Assembly: GCF_017377715.1 (NCBI RefSeq)
Contig: NZ_JAFVMF010000001.1
Span: 186,001-250,000 of the forward strand
Reading direction: 5' to 3'
From: Acetobacter sacchari
Lineage (GTDB): Bacteria; Pseudomonadota; Alphaproteobacteria; Acetobacterales; Acetobacteraceae
DNA length: 64,000 nucleotides
This document shows, one piece after another, positions 52,743-61,114 of the stretch. The position numbers and the translations under genes were made by a program. The notes beneath the pieces are model-generated. The model made no database searches, was not told where the DNA came from, and was given only the letters and a program-made list of their open reading frames with translations. Position 1 is the stretch's first letter. Each line of letters begins with the position of its first letter.

Positions 52743-53555
52743 ATGGAGTACAGTGACGACATGGCTTCCACGCAGGACACGGCGCAGACTTCGCCCTCGT
52801 TCATTCAGAATTTGATCGAAACCGCGCGCTCGTTCGTTACGATCGTTCTGGTCGTCGTTGTCGCCCGGACGTTTTTCTTCGAGCCGTTCAATATCCCGTC
52901 CGGCTCCATGATTCCGACCCTTCAGGTCGGCGACTATCTCTGGGTTTCGAAATACAGCTACGGCTATTCCCGGTTCTCGTTCCCTTTTTCGCCGGACATC
53001 TTCAGCGGTCGCATTTTCTACCATGAACCGCATCGTGGCGACGTGGCAGTGTTCCGGTTCACCAAGGACAACTCGATCGATTACGTGAAGCGCATCGTCG
53101 GGTTGCCTGGCGATCATGTGCAGGTGCGCGGCGGGCTGCTTTTCCTCAACGGGCAGCAGGTTTCCTGTCCTCCGGCGGGTGACTATACCGCCATCGACGA
53201 ACACCATACCCACATGGAAGGGCAACTGTGCCTGGAGACCCTGCCCGGCGGCCGGACCCAGCCGCCTCAGGGGCACGAGATCCTGAAACTCACGGACGAG
53301 GGCATGCAGAACGACACGCCGGACTACGTCGTGCCGCCCGGTCACTTCTTCGCCATGGGCGACAATCGCGACGACAGCGCCGACAGCCGTTTCATGGGCG
53401 ACGACCCGGAGGATCTGGGGTTCGTGCCCATAGAGAATCTCGTTGGACGGGCGCAGTTGGTGTTCTTCTCCGTCGATATGACTCACCCCTGGTGGCAGAT
53501 CTGGGCGTGGCCGTCCGAGATCCGCTGGAGCCGGTTGCTGAAAGGCGTTCACTGA
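52743..53555 (+). CDS. lepB: Signal peptidase I
   Basis: Membrane protease that cleaves Sec and Tat signal peptides. It is 270 residues with one N-terminal membrane helix (about 28-48; FVTIVLVVVVARTFFF). The catalytic Ser is in SGSMIPTLQVGDYLWVSK, the Lys in YVKRIVGLPGD, and the C-terminal box is MGDNRDDSADSR. The ATG at 52743 follows GGAAG; an internal ATG at 52761 is an alternative. A 229-base gap precedes it, so it may have its own promoter. It is immediately followed by rnc. Confidence 0.95.
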   Translation: MEYSDDMASTQDTAQTSPSFIQNLIETARSFVTIVLVVVVARTFFFEPFNIPSGSMIPTLQVGDYLWVSKYSYGYSRFSFPFSPDIFSGRIFYHEPHRGDVAVFRFTKDNSIDYVKRIVGLPGDHVQVRGGLLFLNGQQVSCPPAGDYTAIDEHHTHMEGQLCLETLPGGRTQPPQGHEILKLTDEGMQNDTPDYVVPPGHFFAMGDNRDDSADSRFMGDDPEDLGFVPIENLVGRAQLVFFSVDMTHPWWQIWAWPSEIRWSRLLKGVH

Positions 53556-53558
53556 GTC

Positions 53559-54281
53559 ATGAGCGGCTCGAACCCGGCCGAGCTTGAGCGGCTGCAGCAG
53601 GCGATAGGGCATCAGTTTCGCGCCCCGAATCTTCTGCGGGAGGCGTTGACGCATCGATCAGCGGCGCATCAACGCGCCACCGGGCGCGGTAAGCGCGCGA
53701 CGCGTGGCGCCGGGTCCAATGAACGTCTCGAGTTTATTGGCGACCGCGTGCTCGGCCTGCTGATGGCGGAATGGCTGCTGGAGCGGTACCCGGCGGAGCA
53801 GGAGGGGGCGCTCGGCTCACGTCACGCTCAGCTGGTTTCGCGGACCACTCTCGCCGAAGTGGCGCTGGCGCTGGATATTCCTGCCGCCCTCGATGTGGCG
53901 GCGCACGAAGAGCGGATCGGAATCCGCAACACCGCGAACGTGCTAGCGGATGCGGTCGAGGCGCTGCTTGGCGCGCTTTATCTCGATGACGGCCTCGCTC
54001 CCGCCCGAGTGCTGGTGCGGCGTTTCTGGACCGACGCAATCGTGGCGCAGGGGCGCCCGCCGAAGGACCCGAAGACTGCGCTGCAGGAATGGGCGCTGGC
54101 GCGGGGGCTGGCGCTGCCCGCTTACGAAATGCTAAGCGCCGACGGCCCCTCCCACGCGCCGCGTTTTGTCGTGCAGGCGCATGTGGCCGGTTTTTCCGGT
54201 CAGGGAGAGGCAGGAAACAAGAGGGCGGCGGAAAGCGCCGCCGCCGCCGATCTGCTGACGCGTTTCGGCGCCTCCTCGTGA
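53559..54281 (+). CDS. rnc: Ribonuclease III
   Basis: Double-stranded RNA endonuclease for rRNA and mRNA processing. It is 240 residues. The nuclease domain carries NERLEFIGDRVL near residue 54, and the downstream acidic residues in ADAVEALLGALYLDD; the Ser usual after GD is Arg here. The dsRNA-binding domain is at about 170-240 (PKTALQEWA; GEGEAGNKRAAESAAAADLL-like end). It lies three bases after lepB and 34 bases before era, the standard operon. Confidence 0.95.
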   Translation: MSGSNPAELERLQQAIGHQFRAPNLLREALTHRSAAHQRATGRGKRATRGAGSNERLEFIGDRVLGLLMAEWLLERYPAEQEGALGSRHAQLVSRTTLAEVALALDIPAALDVAAHEERIGIRNTANVLADAVEALLGALYLDDGLAPARVLVRRFWTDAIVAQGRPPKDPKTALQEWALARGLALPAYEMLSADGPSHAPRFVVQAHVAGFSGQGEAGNKRAAESAAAADLLTRFGASS

Positions 54282-54315
54282 ACGGGCTGTATAAGCCGAA
54301 AGGGCGCCAAAGGCG

Positions 54316-55215
54316 ATGACACAGGAAACCCGCTGCGGATTCGCGGCTCTGGTGGGCGCGCCCAACGCGGGCAAGTCGACGCTTCTCAACAAGATGGCTG
54401 GCGCCAAGCTGTCGATCGTCAGCCCGAAGGCGCAGACGACCCGCTTTCGCGTGCTCGGCATTCTGATGCGCGAGAGTACGCAGATATTGCTGGTGGACAC
54501 GCCGGGCATCTTCAAGCCGCGCCGCAAGCTGGATCGCGCCATGGTCGCGGCGGCATGGGCGGGGGCGGAGGACGCCGACGTCACGCTGCTGCTGATTGAC
54601 GCGCGCTCCGGCCTCGACGAGGCGGCGCGCGCGGTGGTTGAGCATCTCGCGAAGGCGAAGCGCCGCGTGTGGCTCGTGCTCAACAAGACTGATCTGGTGC
54701 CCGCTCCGGCGCTGCTGCCGCTTACGGCGGAAATTTCGGGCATGATCGACGTCGAGCATGTGTTCATGATCAGCGCGCGCACGGGCGGCGGCGTCGACGA
54801 CCTTCTCGACGCGCTGGCCGGAGCGCTTCCGCCCGGACCGTATCTCTATCCAGAAGACGATCTGACCGATCTCCCCGACCGTCTTCTGGCGGCGGAACTG
54901 GTCCGCGAGCAGGTGTTTCTGCAGACGCACGAGGAGGTGCCGTACGGCGCGACTGTGGAGACCGAGAGCTTTACCGAACGCCCGGATGGTTCAGTGCGGA
55001 TCGACGTCACGATCTATGTTGGCCGCGCCAGCCACAAGGCGATCCTGATCGGCGAGAAAGGGAAGCGCATCCGCGAGATCGGCGAACGGGCGCGTAAGCA
55101 GCTGGGTTCGCTGCTCGAGCGGACGTGCCATCTGTTCCTGAACGTAAAAGAGCGGGCCGGGTGGGATGAAGAGCGAGCACGCCTGCGCGCCATCGGGCTG
55201 GACGACAACGCCTGA
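54316..55215 (+). CDS. era: GTPase Era
   Basis: Ras-like GTPase that binds 16S rRNA and aids 30S maturation. It is 299 residues. G1 is GAPNAGKST at about 14-22, G3 is DTPGIF, G4 is NKTD, and the C-terminal KH domain (about 210-290) contains GEKGKRIREIGERARKQL. It is co-directional with rnc. A 193-base gap follows before pyrH. Confidence 0.97.
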   Translation: MTQETRCGFAALVGAPNAGKSTLLNKMAGAKLSIVSPKAQTTRFRVLGILMRESTQILLVDTPGIFKPRRKLDRAMVAAAWAGAEDADVTLLLIDARSGLDEAARAVVEHLAKAKRRVWLVLNKTDLVPAPALLPLTAEISGMIDVEHVFMISARTGGGVDDLLDALAGALPPGPYLYPEDDLTDLPDRLLAAELVREQVFLQTHEEVPYGATVETESFTERPDGSVRIDVTIYVGRASHKAILIGEKGKRIREIGERARKQLGSLLERTCHLFLNVKERAGWDEERARLRAIGLDDNA

Positions 55216-55272
55216 GGCGCCAGCCTTCGGGATCTTCCGTTTGAAAACTGTTAATGGTCGGCGTCCAGCGGT

Positions 55273-55284
55273 CTCGTTAACGAG
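55273..55284. repeat. Palindrome upstream of pyrH
   Basis: CTCGTTAACGAG is a perfect 12-base palindrome in the 193-base gap between era and pyrH, followed by a small GGCGCC-TCC-GGCGCT hairpin. Possible regulator site; no binding protein can be named. Confidence 0.35.
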
Positions 55285-55408
55285 AAAGGCGCCTCCGGCG
55301 CTTGTGGCGACCGCGCCTGAGCGATATGACGGGCGACGGAAACGCGCGCCGGGGTTTACATATTTCGGCTGCGCGGATCATCCCTGACAGTCTGCGCATC
55401 GAGGCCCA

Positions 55409-56146
55409 ATGACCGAAAGCACCGACGCCGCTCCCGCCGCCCGGCGAGTTCTCCTGAAGATATCCGGGGAGGCGCTTATGGGCGCCGGTCAGTATGGCGT
55501 CGACGCCAACACCGTCGACCGTATCGCCGCAGACGTCGCGGCGGTCTCCAGCAGCGGCGTCGAGGTTTGCCTTGTCGTCGGCGGCGGCAACATCTTCCGC
55601 GGGCTGACTGCTGCGGCGCGCGGCATGGACCGGGCGCAGGGCGACTACGCCGGGATGCTGGCGACGGTCATCAACGCGCTGATGGTGCAGAACGCTCTTG
55701 AGCGAGAGGGCGTTCCCACGCGCGTCATGTCGGCCATTCATATGTCGTCCATCGCCGAGCCGTATATCCGGCGTCGCGCCGTTCGTCATATGGAGAAGGG
55801 TCGCGTCGTGATCTTCGCCGCCGGGACCGGCAATCCCTTCTTCACCACCGATACCGCTGCGGCGCTTAGGGCTGCGGAAATGGACTGCGATTGCCTTTTG
55901 AAGGGCACGCAGGTGGATGGCGTCTACAGCGCCGACCCTCGCAAGAACCCCGACGCAGAGCGTTACGAGCAGCTCACTTATCTCGAAGTTCTGGCCCGAG
56001 ACCTGAACGTTATGGACGCAGCTGCGATCAGCCTTGCACGAGAAAATCGCCTGCCGATCATCGTGTTCAACATTCACGAGGCGGGCGCGTTCGAGCGCGT
56101 CATGAAGGGCGAAGGCAAGTTTACGCGAATCGAGGAAGTGTCCTGA
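55409..56146 (+). CDS. pyrH: UMP kinase
   Basis: Phosphorylates UMP to UDP. It is 245 residues of the amino-acid kinase fold. Family marks are [18 protein letters not shown] near residue 14, [11 protein letters not shown], and [26 protein letters not shown] sequence precedes the ATG. It opens the block pyrH-frr-uppS-cdsA-dxr-rseP-bamA; the rpsB and tsf genes that commonly precede pyrH are not there, era being upstream instead. Confidence 0.97.
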   Translation: MTESTDAAPAARRVLLKISGEALMGAGQYGVDANTVDRIAADVAAVSSSGVEVCLVVGGGNIFRGLTAAARGMDRAQGDYAGMLATVINALMVQNALEREGVPTRVMSAIHMSSIAEPYIRRRAVRHMEKGRVVIFAAGTGNPFFTTDTAAALRAAEMDCDCLLKGTQVDGVYSADPRKNPDAERYEQLTYLEVLARDLNVMDAAAISLARENRLPIIVFNIHEAGAFERVMKGEGKFTRIEEVS

Positions 56147-56281
56147 TCGAAAGTCAGGCGCTGTCGGGACTGTAACGTCCGCCTTTGACGAGGCTGAGTT
56201 TGACGCTTCCCGACCTTGCGGGGTCGGGGTTTAGAGGCGACGGCCCATGTGCCGTCCCAATCAGTTTGTGGGAGAGCCGTT

Positions 56282-56845
56282 GTGGCTGATCTGAACACGC
56301 TTACGGAAGACCTGACACGCCGGATGGAAGGCGCGCTCGAAAGCCTGCGCCGGGATTTCGCCGGTCTGCGGTCCGGGCGCGCGAACGCGGCCCTGCTGGA
56401 GCCTGTCCGGGTCGAAGCCTATGGCGGCGAGGTTCCTCTGTCTCAGGTCAGCACCATCGCCGTTCCGGAAGCAAGAATGTTGACGGTTCAGGTCTGGGAT
56501 CGGGCTCTGGCGGGCGTTGTGGAGAAGGCGATTCGCGACGCGGGGCTGGGTCTGAATCCGGCGGGCGAAGGGCAGACCATCCGTGTGCCGATTCCCCAGT
56601 TGACCGAAGAGCGTCGTAACGAGTTGGCCAAGGCCGCTGGTCGCTACTCCGAAGGCGCCAAGGTCGCCGTGCGCGGCGTGCGTCGCGACGGCATGGACCA
56701 GACGAAGGGGTTCGAGAAGAAGGGCGACATCAGTCAGGACGACGTCAAGGCGTGGTCGGACTCGATCCAGAAACTCACGGATCAGTATGTAAAAAAGATC
56801 GACGAAATGCTCGCGGACAAGGAACGCGAGATCAAGCAGGTCTGA
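56282..56845 (+). CDS. frr: Ribosome recycling factor
   Basis: Splits post-termination ribosomes together with EF-G. It is 187 residues from a GTG at 56282, which gives the family length and has GGGAGAG upstream; the frame continues to 56216 but that part is not family-like. Typical segments are [21 protein letters not shown] near residue 30, [25 protein letters not shown], and the C-terminal coiled-coil helix. Confidence 0.97.
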   Translation: MADLNTLTEDLTRRMEGALESLRRDFAGLRSGRANAALLEPVRVEAYGGEVPLSQVSTIAVPEARMLTVQVWDRALAGVVEKAIRDAGLGLNPAGEGQTIRVPIPQLTEERRNELAKAAGRYSEGAKVAVRGVRRDGMDQTKGFEKKGDISQDDVKAWSDSIQKLTDQYVKKIDEMLADKEREIKQV

Positions 56846-56853
56846 AACACGTC

Positions 56854-57618
56854 ATGTCATCCACGACGGGCGCGGCCGTATCGAGCGCGTCGCCCGCCTC
56901 CACTGCCTCGAACGCGCATCTTCCGGTCCATGTCGCCATTATTATGGACGGCAACGGGCGCTGGGCGGCTGCGCGGGGACTGCCGCGGGTCGCCGGTCAT
57001 CGCGCCGGCGCCGAGGCCGTGTCTCGCTGCCTGCGGGCCGCCAAGGCCAAGGGCGTCGAGTATCTGACGCTTTATGCGTTTTCTTCGGAGAACTGGCGCC
57101 GCGAACCGACCGAAGTCGCGGACCTGACCAGCCTGCTGAAGTATTACCTGCGCCACAAGGTTGCCGAACTGCACAAGGAAGGCGTGCGAATCCGCTTCGT
57201 CGGCGATCTGGGTCGTTTCGGTCCCGATCTGGTTGCCGAGCTGGAGCGCGCGGAAGCCCTCACGGCTGGCAACGCCCAGTTGACCCTTCTGCTGGCTCTC
57301 TCCTATGGCGGACGTGGCGATATCGTGCACGCCGCGCGCGCGCTGGCAGAGGCTGTGCAGCGGGGGGACATCGCGCTGTCGGCGATCGACGAAACGGCGC
57401 TGTCGGCCCGCCTGTTGACGGCGGGCGTGCCAGATCCGGACGTCATCGTGCGCACCAGCGGCGAGCATCGCCTGTCCAACTTCCTGCTCTGGCAAAGCGC
57501 TTACGCGGAACTGGTGTTCCTCGATACGCTTTGGCCGGATTTCGACGAGGCGTCCTTTACGCGGGTGCTCGACATTTACGCGCGACGCGAACGGCGCTTC
57601 GGCGCCCGCCCGGCGTGA
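56854..57618 (+). CDS. uppS: Undecaprenyl diphosphate synthase (isoprenyl transferase)
   Basis: Cis-prenyltransferase that makes undecaprenyl diphosphate for cell-wall synthesis. It is 254 residues. The catalytic Asp is in VAIIMDGNGRWAAARGLPR near residue 34, and the C-terminal RTSGEHRLSNFLLWQSAYAELVFLDTLWPDF motif is highly conserved. The first 20-25 residues are Ala/Ser-rich and not family-like; the ATG at 56854, eight bases after the frr stop, is chosen. Confidence 0.97.
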   Translation: MSSTTGAAVSSASPASTASNAHLPVHVAIIMDGNGRWAAARGLPRVAGHRAGAEAVSRCLRAAKAKGVEYLTLYAFSSENWRREPTEVADLTSLLKYYLRHKVAELHKEGVRIRFVGDLGRFGPDLVAELERAEALTAGNAQLTLLLALSYGGRGDIVHAARALAEAVQRGDIALSAIDETALSARLLTAGVPDPDVIVRTSGEHRLSNFLLWQSAYAELVFLDTLWPDFDEASFTRVLDIYARRERRFGARPA

Positions 57619-57647
57619 CCTTGGCGCCTACGCAACCGTCCAGCGCC

Positions 57648-58478
57648 ATGCCCGGTCGAGACTGGCGCGATCTGCGCCCCCGCCTTCTCTCCGCTCTGGC
57701 GCTCATCGTCGTCGCTGTTCTTGCGATCAGTCTCGGCGGTTACGCATATGGACTCCTCATCGTCGCGACGATGGCGGGCATGGCCGCCGAAGGCTGCGCC
57801 CTGTTCTCGCTTTCTCCCCGTTCGTGGCGGGGCGCGCTTTTCGTCGCATGGTCTTTCTGTGCAGGTCTTTCGGCGTTCTGCGGGCGGTGGGAAGCCACGC
57901 CAGCCTTCGCGATGACGGCTTTCGTCTTCGGGCCGCCGCTGTGGCTGATGAACGCCGTGATCGTCGCTGGTGGTCTTTCTCTCATGTGGCTCCGGCTGGG
58001 CGCGGATTGCGGCGTCTGGGCCGTCGTGTTCGTGATCGCCGTGGTCGTGTCGAGCGACAGCGCCGCCTATGCCACCGGACGGATGATTGGCGGCCCGAAG
58101 CTCGCGCCGCGCATCTCTCCCGGTAAGACACGGTCGGGCGCAGTCGGCGGATTGCTGGGCGCTGTTGTAGCGGGGCTCGTGGTCGCGACAATTTCGGGCG
58201 CAGGGTTTGCAGCCCGCGGCGCCGGGTGGGCGTTGCTTCTGGGGATAGCGGCGCAGGCGGGAGATCTCGCGGAAAGCGCAGTCAAGCGCGCGAGAGGCGT
58301 CAAGGACTCCGGACGTCTGCTGCCGGGACATGGCGGCCTGCTGGACCGTTTCGACGCGTTGCTCGCCGCCGCGCCTCTGGCGGCCCTGTTGTCGTTGCTG
58401 GCGAAACCGGGGCTTCCGTTCTGGTCTGTCGGCTTTGACGATCTGGCGCGGGGGCTGGGGCGTTTCCTCGGTGGATGA
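57648..58478 (+). CDS. cdsA: Phosphatidate cytidylyltransferase
   Basis: Inner-membrane enzyme making CDP-diacylglycerol for phospholipid synthesis. It is 276 residues with about eight membrane helices. The C-terminal CTP_transf_1 signature is clear: ISPGKTRSGAVGGLLGAV, then KRARGVKDSGRLLPGHGGLLDRFDA with the catalytic aspartates. The start is uncertain: ATG at 57648 lacks a ribosome site, and a GTG at 57615 overlapping the uppS stop is possible. Confidence 0.93.
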   Translation: MPGRDWRDLRPRLLSALALIVVAVLAISLGGYAYGLLIVATMAGMAAEGCALFSLSPRSWRGALFVAWSFCAGLSAFCGRWEATPAFAMTAFVFGPPLWLMNAVIVAGGLSLMWLRLGADCGVWAVVFVIAVVVSSDSAAYATGRMIGGPKLAPRISPGKTRSGAVGGLLGAVVAGLVVATISGAGFAARGAGWALLLGIAAQAGDLAESAVKRARGVKDSGRLLPGHGGLLDRFDALLAAAPLAALLSLLAKPGLPFWSVGFDDLARGLGRFLGG

Positions 58479-58536
58479 AGCGCGGTCTGGCGCAAGGGGC
58501 AGGCTCGCCGCCGGCGGCGAATGCGGGTAATGTGGG

Positions 58537-59700
58537 ATGGTTATGAAAACGGTTAACATTCTGGGATGCACCGGCAGCATCGGTTGCTCCACTGTCGATC
58601 TGGTCAGGCAGGCTGGCGCCGACGTCTCCGTCCGAGTGTTGGTGGGGGGGCGCAACGTCGCCGCTCTGGCCGAGCAGGCCCTCTCGTTGCGCGCGGAAAT
58701 AGCGGTCATCGCCGACGAAGGAGCTCTCCCCGAGCTTCGCGAGCGTCTCGCCGGATCTGGCGTCGAAGCTGCCGGCGGCCGCGCCGCCGTAATCGAGGCT
58801 TCAGGGCGAGAGGTCGACTGGACGATGGCCGCTATTACCGGAGCGGCCGGTCTGGAACCCACGCTGGCTGCGATCCGCAACGGCAAGACTGTGGCGCTGG
58901 CCAACAAGGAGGCACTTGTCTGTGCGGGCGACGTGATGCTCCGCGCCATCAGGGACGCCGATGCGACGCTGCTTCCTGTCGACTCGGAACATAACGCCGT
59001 CTTTCAGGCGATGGCGGACCGTCAGACCGATCAGGTGGAGAAAATCATCCTTACGGCGTCGGGTGGTCCGTTCCGCAGCGCTACGCTGGAGACGATGGAA
59101 GCAGCGACGGCCGCCCAGGCGCTGAAGCATCCGACCTGGACCATGGGCGCGAAGATCAGCATCGATTCCGCGACCATGTTCAACAAGGGGCTGGAGGTCA
59201 TCGAGGCTGCGCGGATATTCGATCTGACCGAAGACCGGATTGACGTGGTGGTTCACCCTCAGTCGGTCGTCCACAGCCTGGTGCAATACACCGACGGGAG
59301 CCTGATCGCGCAGCTCGGGTCAGCGGATATGCGAATTCCCATCGCGCACTGCCTCGCCTGGCCGCGCCGGATGGCCACGAACTCGCCCCGTCTGGATCTC
59401 GCGGAGTATGGCTCCCTGACGTTCGAGGCGCCGGACGAGATTCGTTTTCCGGCTCTGCGCCTCGCCCGTCGGGCGTTGCGGGAGGGGGGGGCGTCTTCTG
59501 CGATCCTCTCTGCCGCCAATGAGGTCGCGGTCGAGGCGTTTCTTGCCGGTCAGATCGGTTTTCTTGATATTGCCCGTGTGGTGGAGAAAGTGATGGATGC
59601 GCTTGGCGCTCCGCCGATCGACGATCTGAACGCCGTTCTTCACTGGGACGCGGAAGCGCGTCGGGCGGCTTCGACGCATACGATCCAGCGCGCCGCGTGA
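58537..59700 (+). CDS. dxr: 1-deoxy-D-xylulose 5-phosphate reductoisomerase
   Basis: First committed enzyme of the MEP isoprenoid pathway, making MEP from DXP with NADPH. It is 387 residues. The NADPH-binding turn reads GCTGSIGCST near residue 10, where GSTGSIG is more common; ANKEALVCAG, PVDSEHNAVFQ and TASGGPFR hold the metal and substrate sites, and MGAKISIDSATMFNKGLEVIEA is conserved. An ATG at 58543, two codons later, could also serve. It feeds isoprenoids to the neighbouring uppS pathway. Confidence 0.97.
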   Translation: MVMKTVNILGCTGSIGCSTVDLVRQAGADVSVRVLVGGRNVAALAEQALSLRAEIAVIADEGALPELRERLAGSGVEAAGGRAAVIEASGREVDWTMAAITGAAGLEPTLAAIRNGKTVALANKEALVCAGDVMLRAIRDADATLLPVDSEHNAVFQAMADRQTDQVEKIILTASGGPFRSATLETMEAATAAQALKHPTWTMGAKISIDSATMFNKGLEVIEAARIFDLTEDRIDVVVHPQSVVHSLVQYTDGSLIAQLGSADMRIPIAHCLAWPRRMATNSPRLDLAEYGSLTFEAPDEIRFPALRLARRALREGGASSAILSAANEVAVEAFLAGQIGFLDIARVVEKVMDALGAPPIDDLNAVLHWDAEARRAASTHTIQRAA

Positions 59701-59736
59701 CATCGTCAGTCCGCCGATTCCCAAGGAGCCACGCTG

Positions 59737-60843
59737 ATGCATGAAGCGATCCGCACAATCCTGTCGTTCGTCGTCGTGCTCGGCGTGCTCGTGTTCATCC
59801 ACGAACTGGGCCACTACCTCGCGGCCCGATGGCGGGGCGTAAAGGTCGAGACGTTCTCAATCGGTTTCGGTCCGCCGCTCTGGCGTTGGACCGACAAGGC
59901 CGGGACGGAGTGGCGCGTCGGGCCGATCCCGCTGGGCGGTTTCGTGAAGCCGCATGGCTTCGAAGGGCCGGAGGAAGCCACTGACGAGCAGAAAGCGGCC
60001 TGGGAGCCTGGACGCACCTTCCACGACAAGCCGGTGGGTTCGCGCGCCATCGTCATTCTTGCGGGGCCGGTTTTCAATTTTCTTCTCGCGTTCCTGCTGT
60101 TCTCCGCGTTGTTCGCGTTCTGCGGCCGCCCGGAAGCGCGTAATGAAGTGAACGCCGTGTCGCCGGGCAGCGCTGCTGCGGCGGCCGGTGTCACTCCGGG
60201 CGACGCGATTCTCGCGGTTGGCGACACGTCGACGCCCGAGGTGACGACAGTGCAGAGTGTGGTGGCGGCAGCGCCAGGCAAGGCGACGACGCTGCATGTG
60301 CGCCGTCACGGCGAGGACGTTTCCCTGCCTGTAACGATCGGTAGTGTTTCCACCGCTGGCAAGACGAGCCCTGTCGGCCAGCTTGGCGTTACTTTCGCCA
60401 CGGTCACAAGTGCGCCTCTGTCTCCGGGAGCGGCTGTGGTTGCGGGAGCGCGTGAGACGTGGTCGGTGACAGTGCAGACGCTGGATGGTCTTTGGCAGAT
60501 GGTCACGGGTCGACATACGGCGCGAGATCTTGGCGGACCGTTGCGGATCGCGCAGATGTCGGGTCAGGTGGCGCAGTATGGCGTCGCCAGTCTGGTGTCG
60601 TTCATGGCGCTTCTGTCGGTCAATCTCGGGTTGATCAATCTCTTCCCCGTGCCGATTCTCGACGGTGGACGTCTGGTGTTCTACGCGATCGAGGCGATCC
60701 GTGGGCGCCCAGTTCCGCGCAAGGTGCAGGAACTCGGGTTTCAGGCTGGCTTCGCGTTGATCGCCTGCCTGTTTCTTTTCTCCACATTCAACGATCTTTC
60801 CAGCTTTGGCCTGTTCAAATGGGTCGCGTCGCTGGCGGGGTGA
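59737..60843 (+). CDS. rseP: RseP-type site-2 zinc metalloprotease
   Basis: Intramembrane protease that cleaves anti-sigma factors and signal-peptide remnants. It is 368 residues. The zinc motif HELGH is at 22-26 (His22, Glu23, His26) in the first membrane helix, a PDZ domain lies at about 125-215, and the third ligand is in NLFPVPILDGGRLVFYAIEAIRG near residue 300. It sits between dxr and bamA, the normal position for a beta-proteobacterial or alphaproteobacterial envelope cluster. Confidence 0.96.
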   Translation: MHEAIRTILSFVVVLGVLVFIHELGHYLAARWRGVKVETFSIGFGPPLWRWTDKAGTEWRVGPIPLGGFVKPHGFEGPEEATDEQKAAWEPGRTFHDKPVGSRAIVILAGPVFNFLLAFLLFSALFAFCGRPEARNEVNAVSPGSAAAAAGVTPGDAILAVGDTSTPEVTTVQSVVAAAPGKATTLHVRRHGEDVSLPVTIGSVSTAGKTSPVGQLGVTFATVTSAPLSPGAAVVAGARETWSVTVQTLDGLWQMVTGRHTARDLGGPLRIAQMSGQVAQYGVASLVSFMALLSVNLGLINLFPVPILDGGRLVFYAIEAIRGRPVPRKVQELGFQAGFALIACLFLFSTFNDLSSFGLFKWVASLAG

Positions 60844-61114
60844 AGGCACGAAAAGCTTCAGAGAAATGCTTGGGCGTGTTTCGTAATGTTCCGGGCGCTT
60901 GCGCCCCCGGCGACATTTCGGATAGTTCCGCGAGTGTATTCGGGAGCATTTGTCCCGATCGGGCGTCTGTTCAGGTTTCGCAGGCGCGGCGGCATTTGGG
61001 TTCGCGCCCGCATTTCCGCTATGCTTGAAATGCGGGTCGGGTTGACGAACCTATTTGCGAGTGAGTTTGGTCGTGGCAGCGGGAGCCTTGCTCCCCGTCG
61101 GAGAGGTGCTGGTC

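Noticed and set aside
57576..58949. Minus-strand open frame (457 codons) opposite cdsA and dxr
   Set aside because: Composition is Arg/Ala/Pro-rich with no motif; both overlapped genes are certain.
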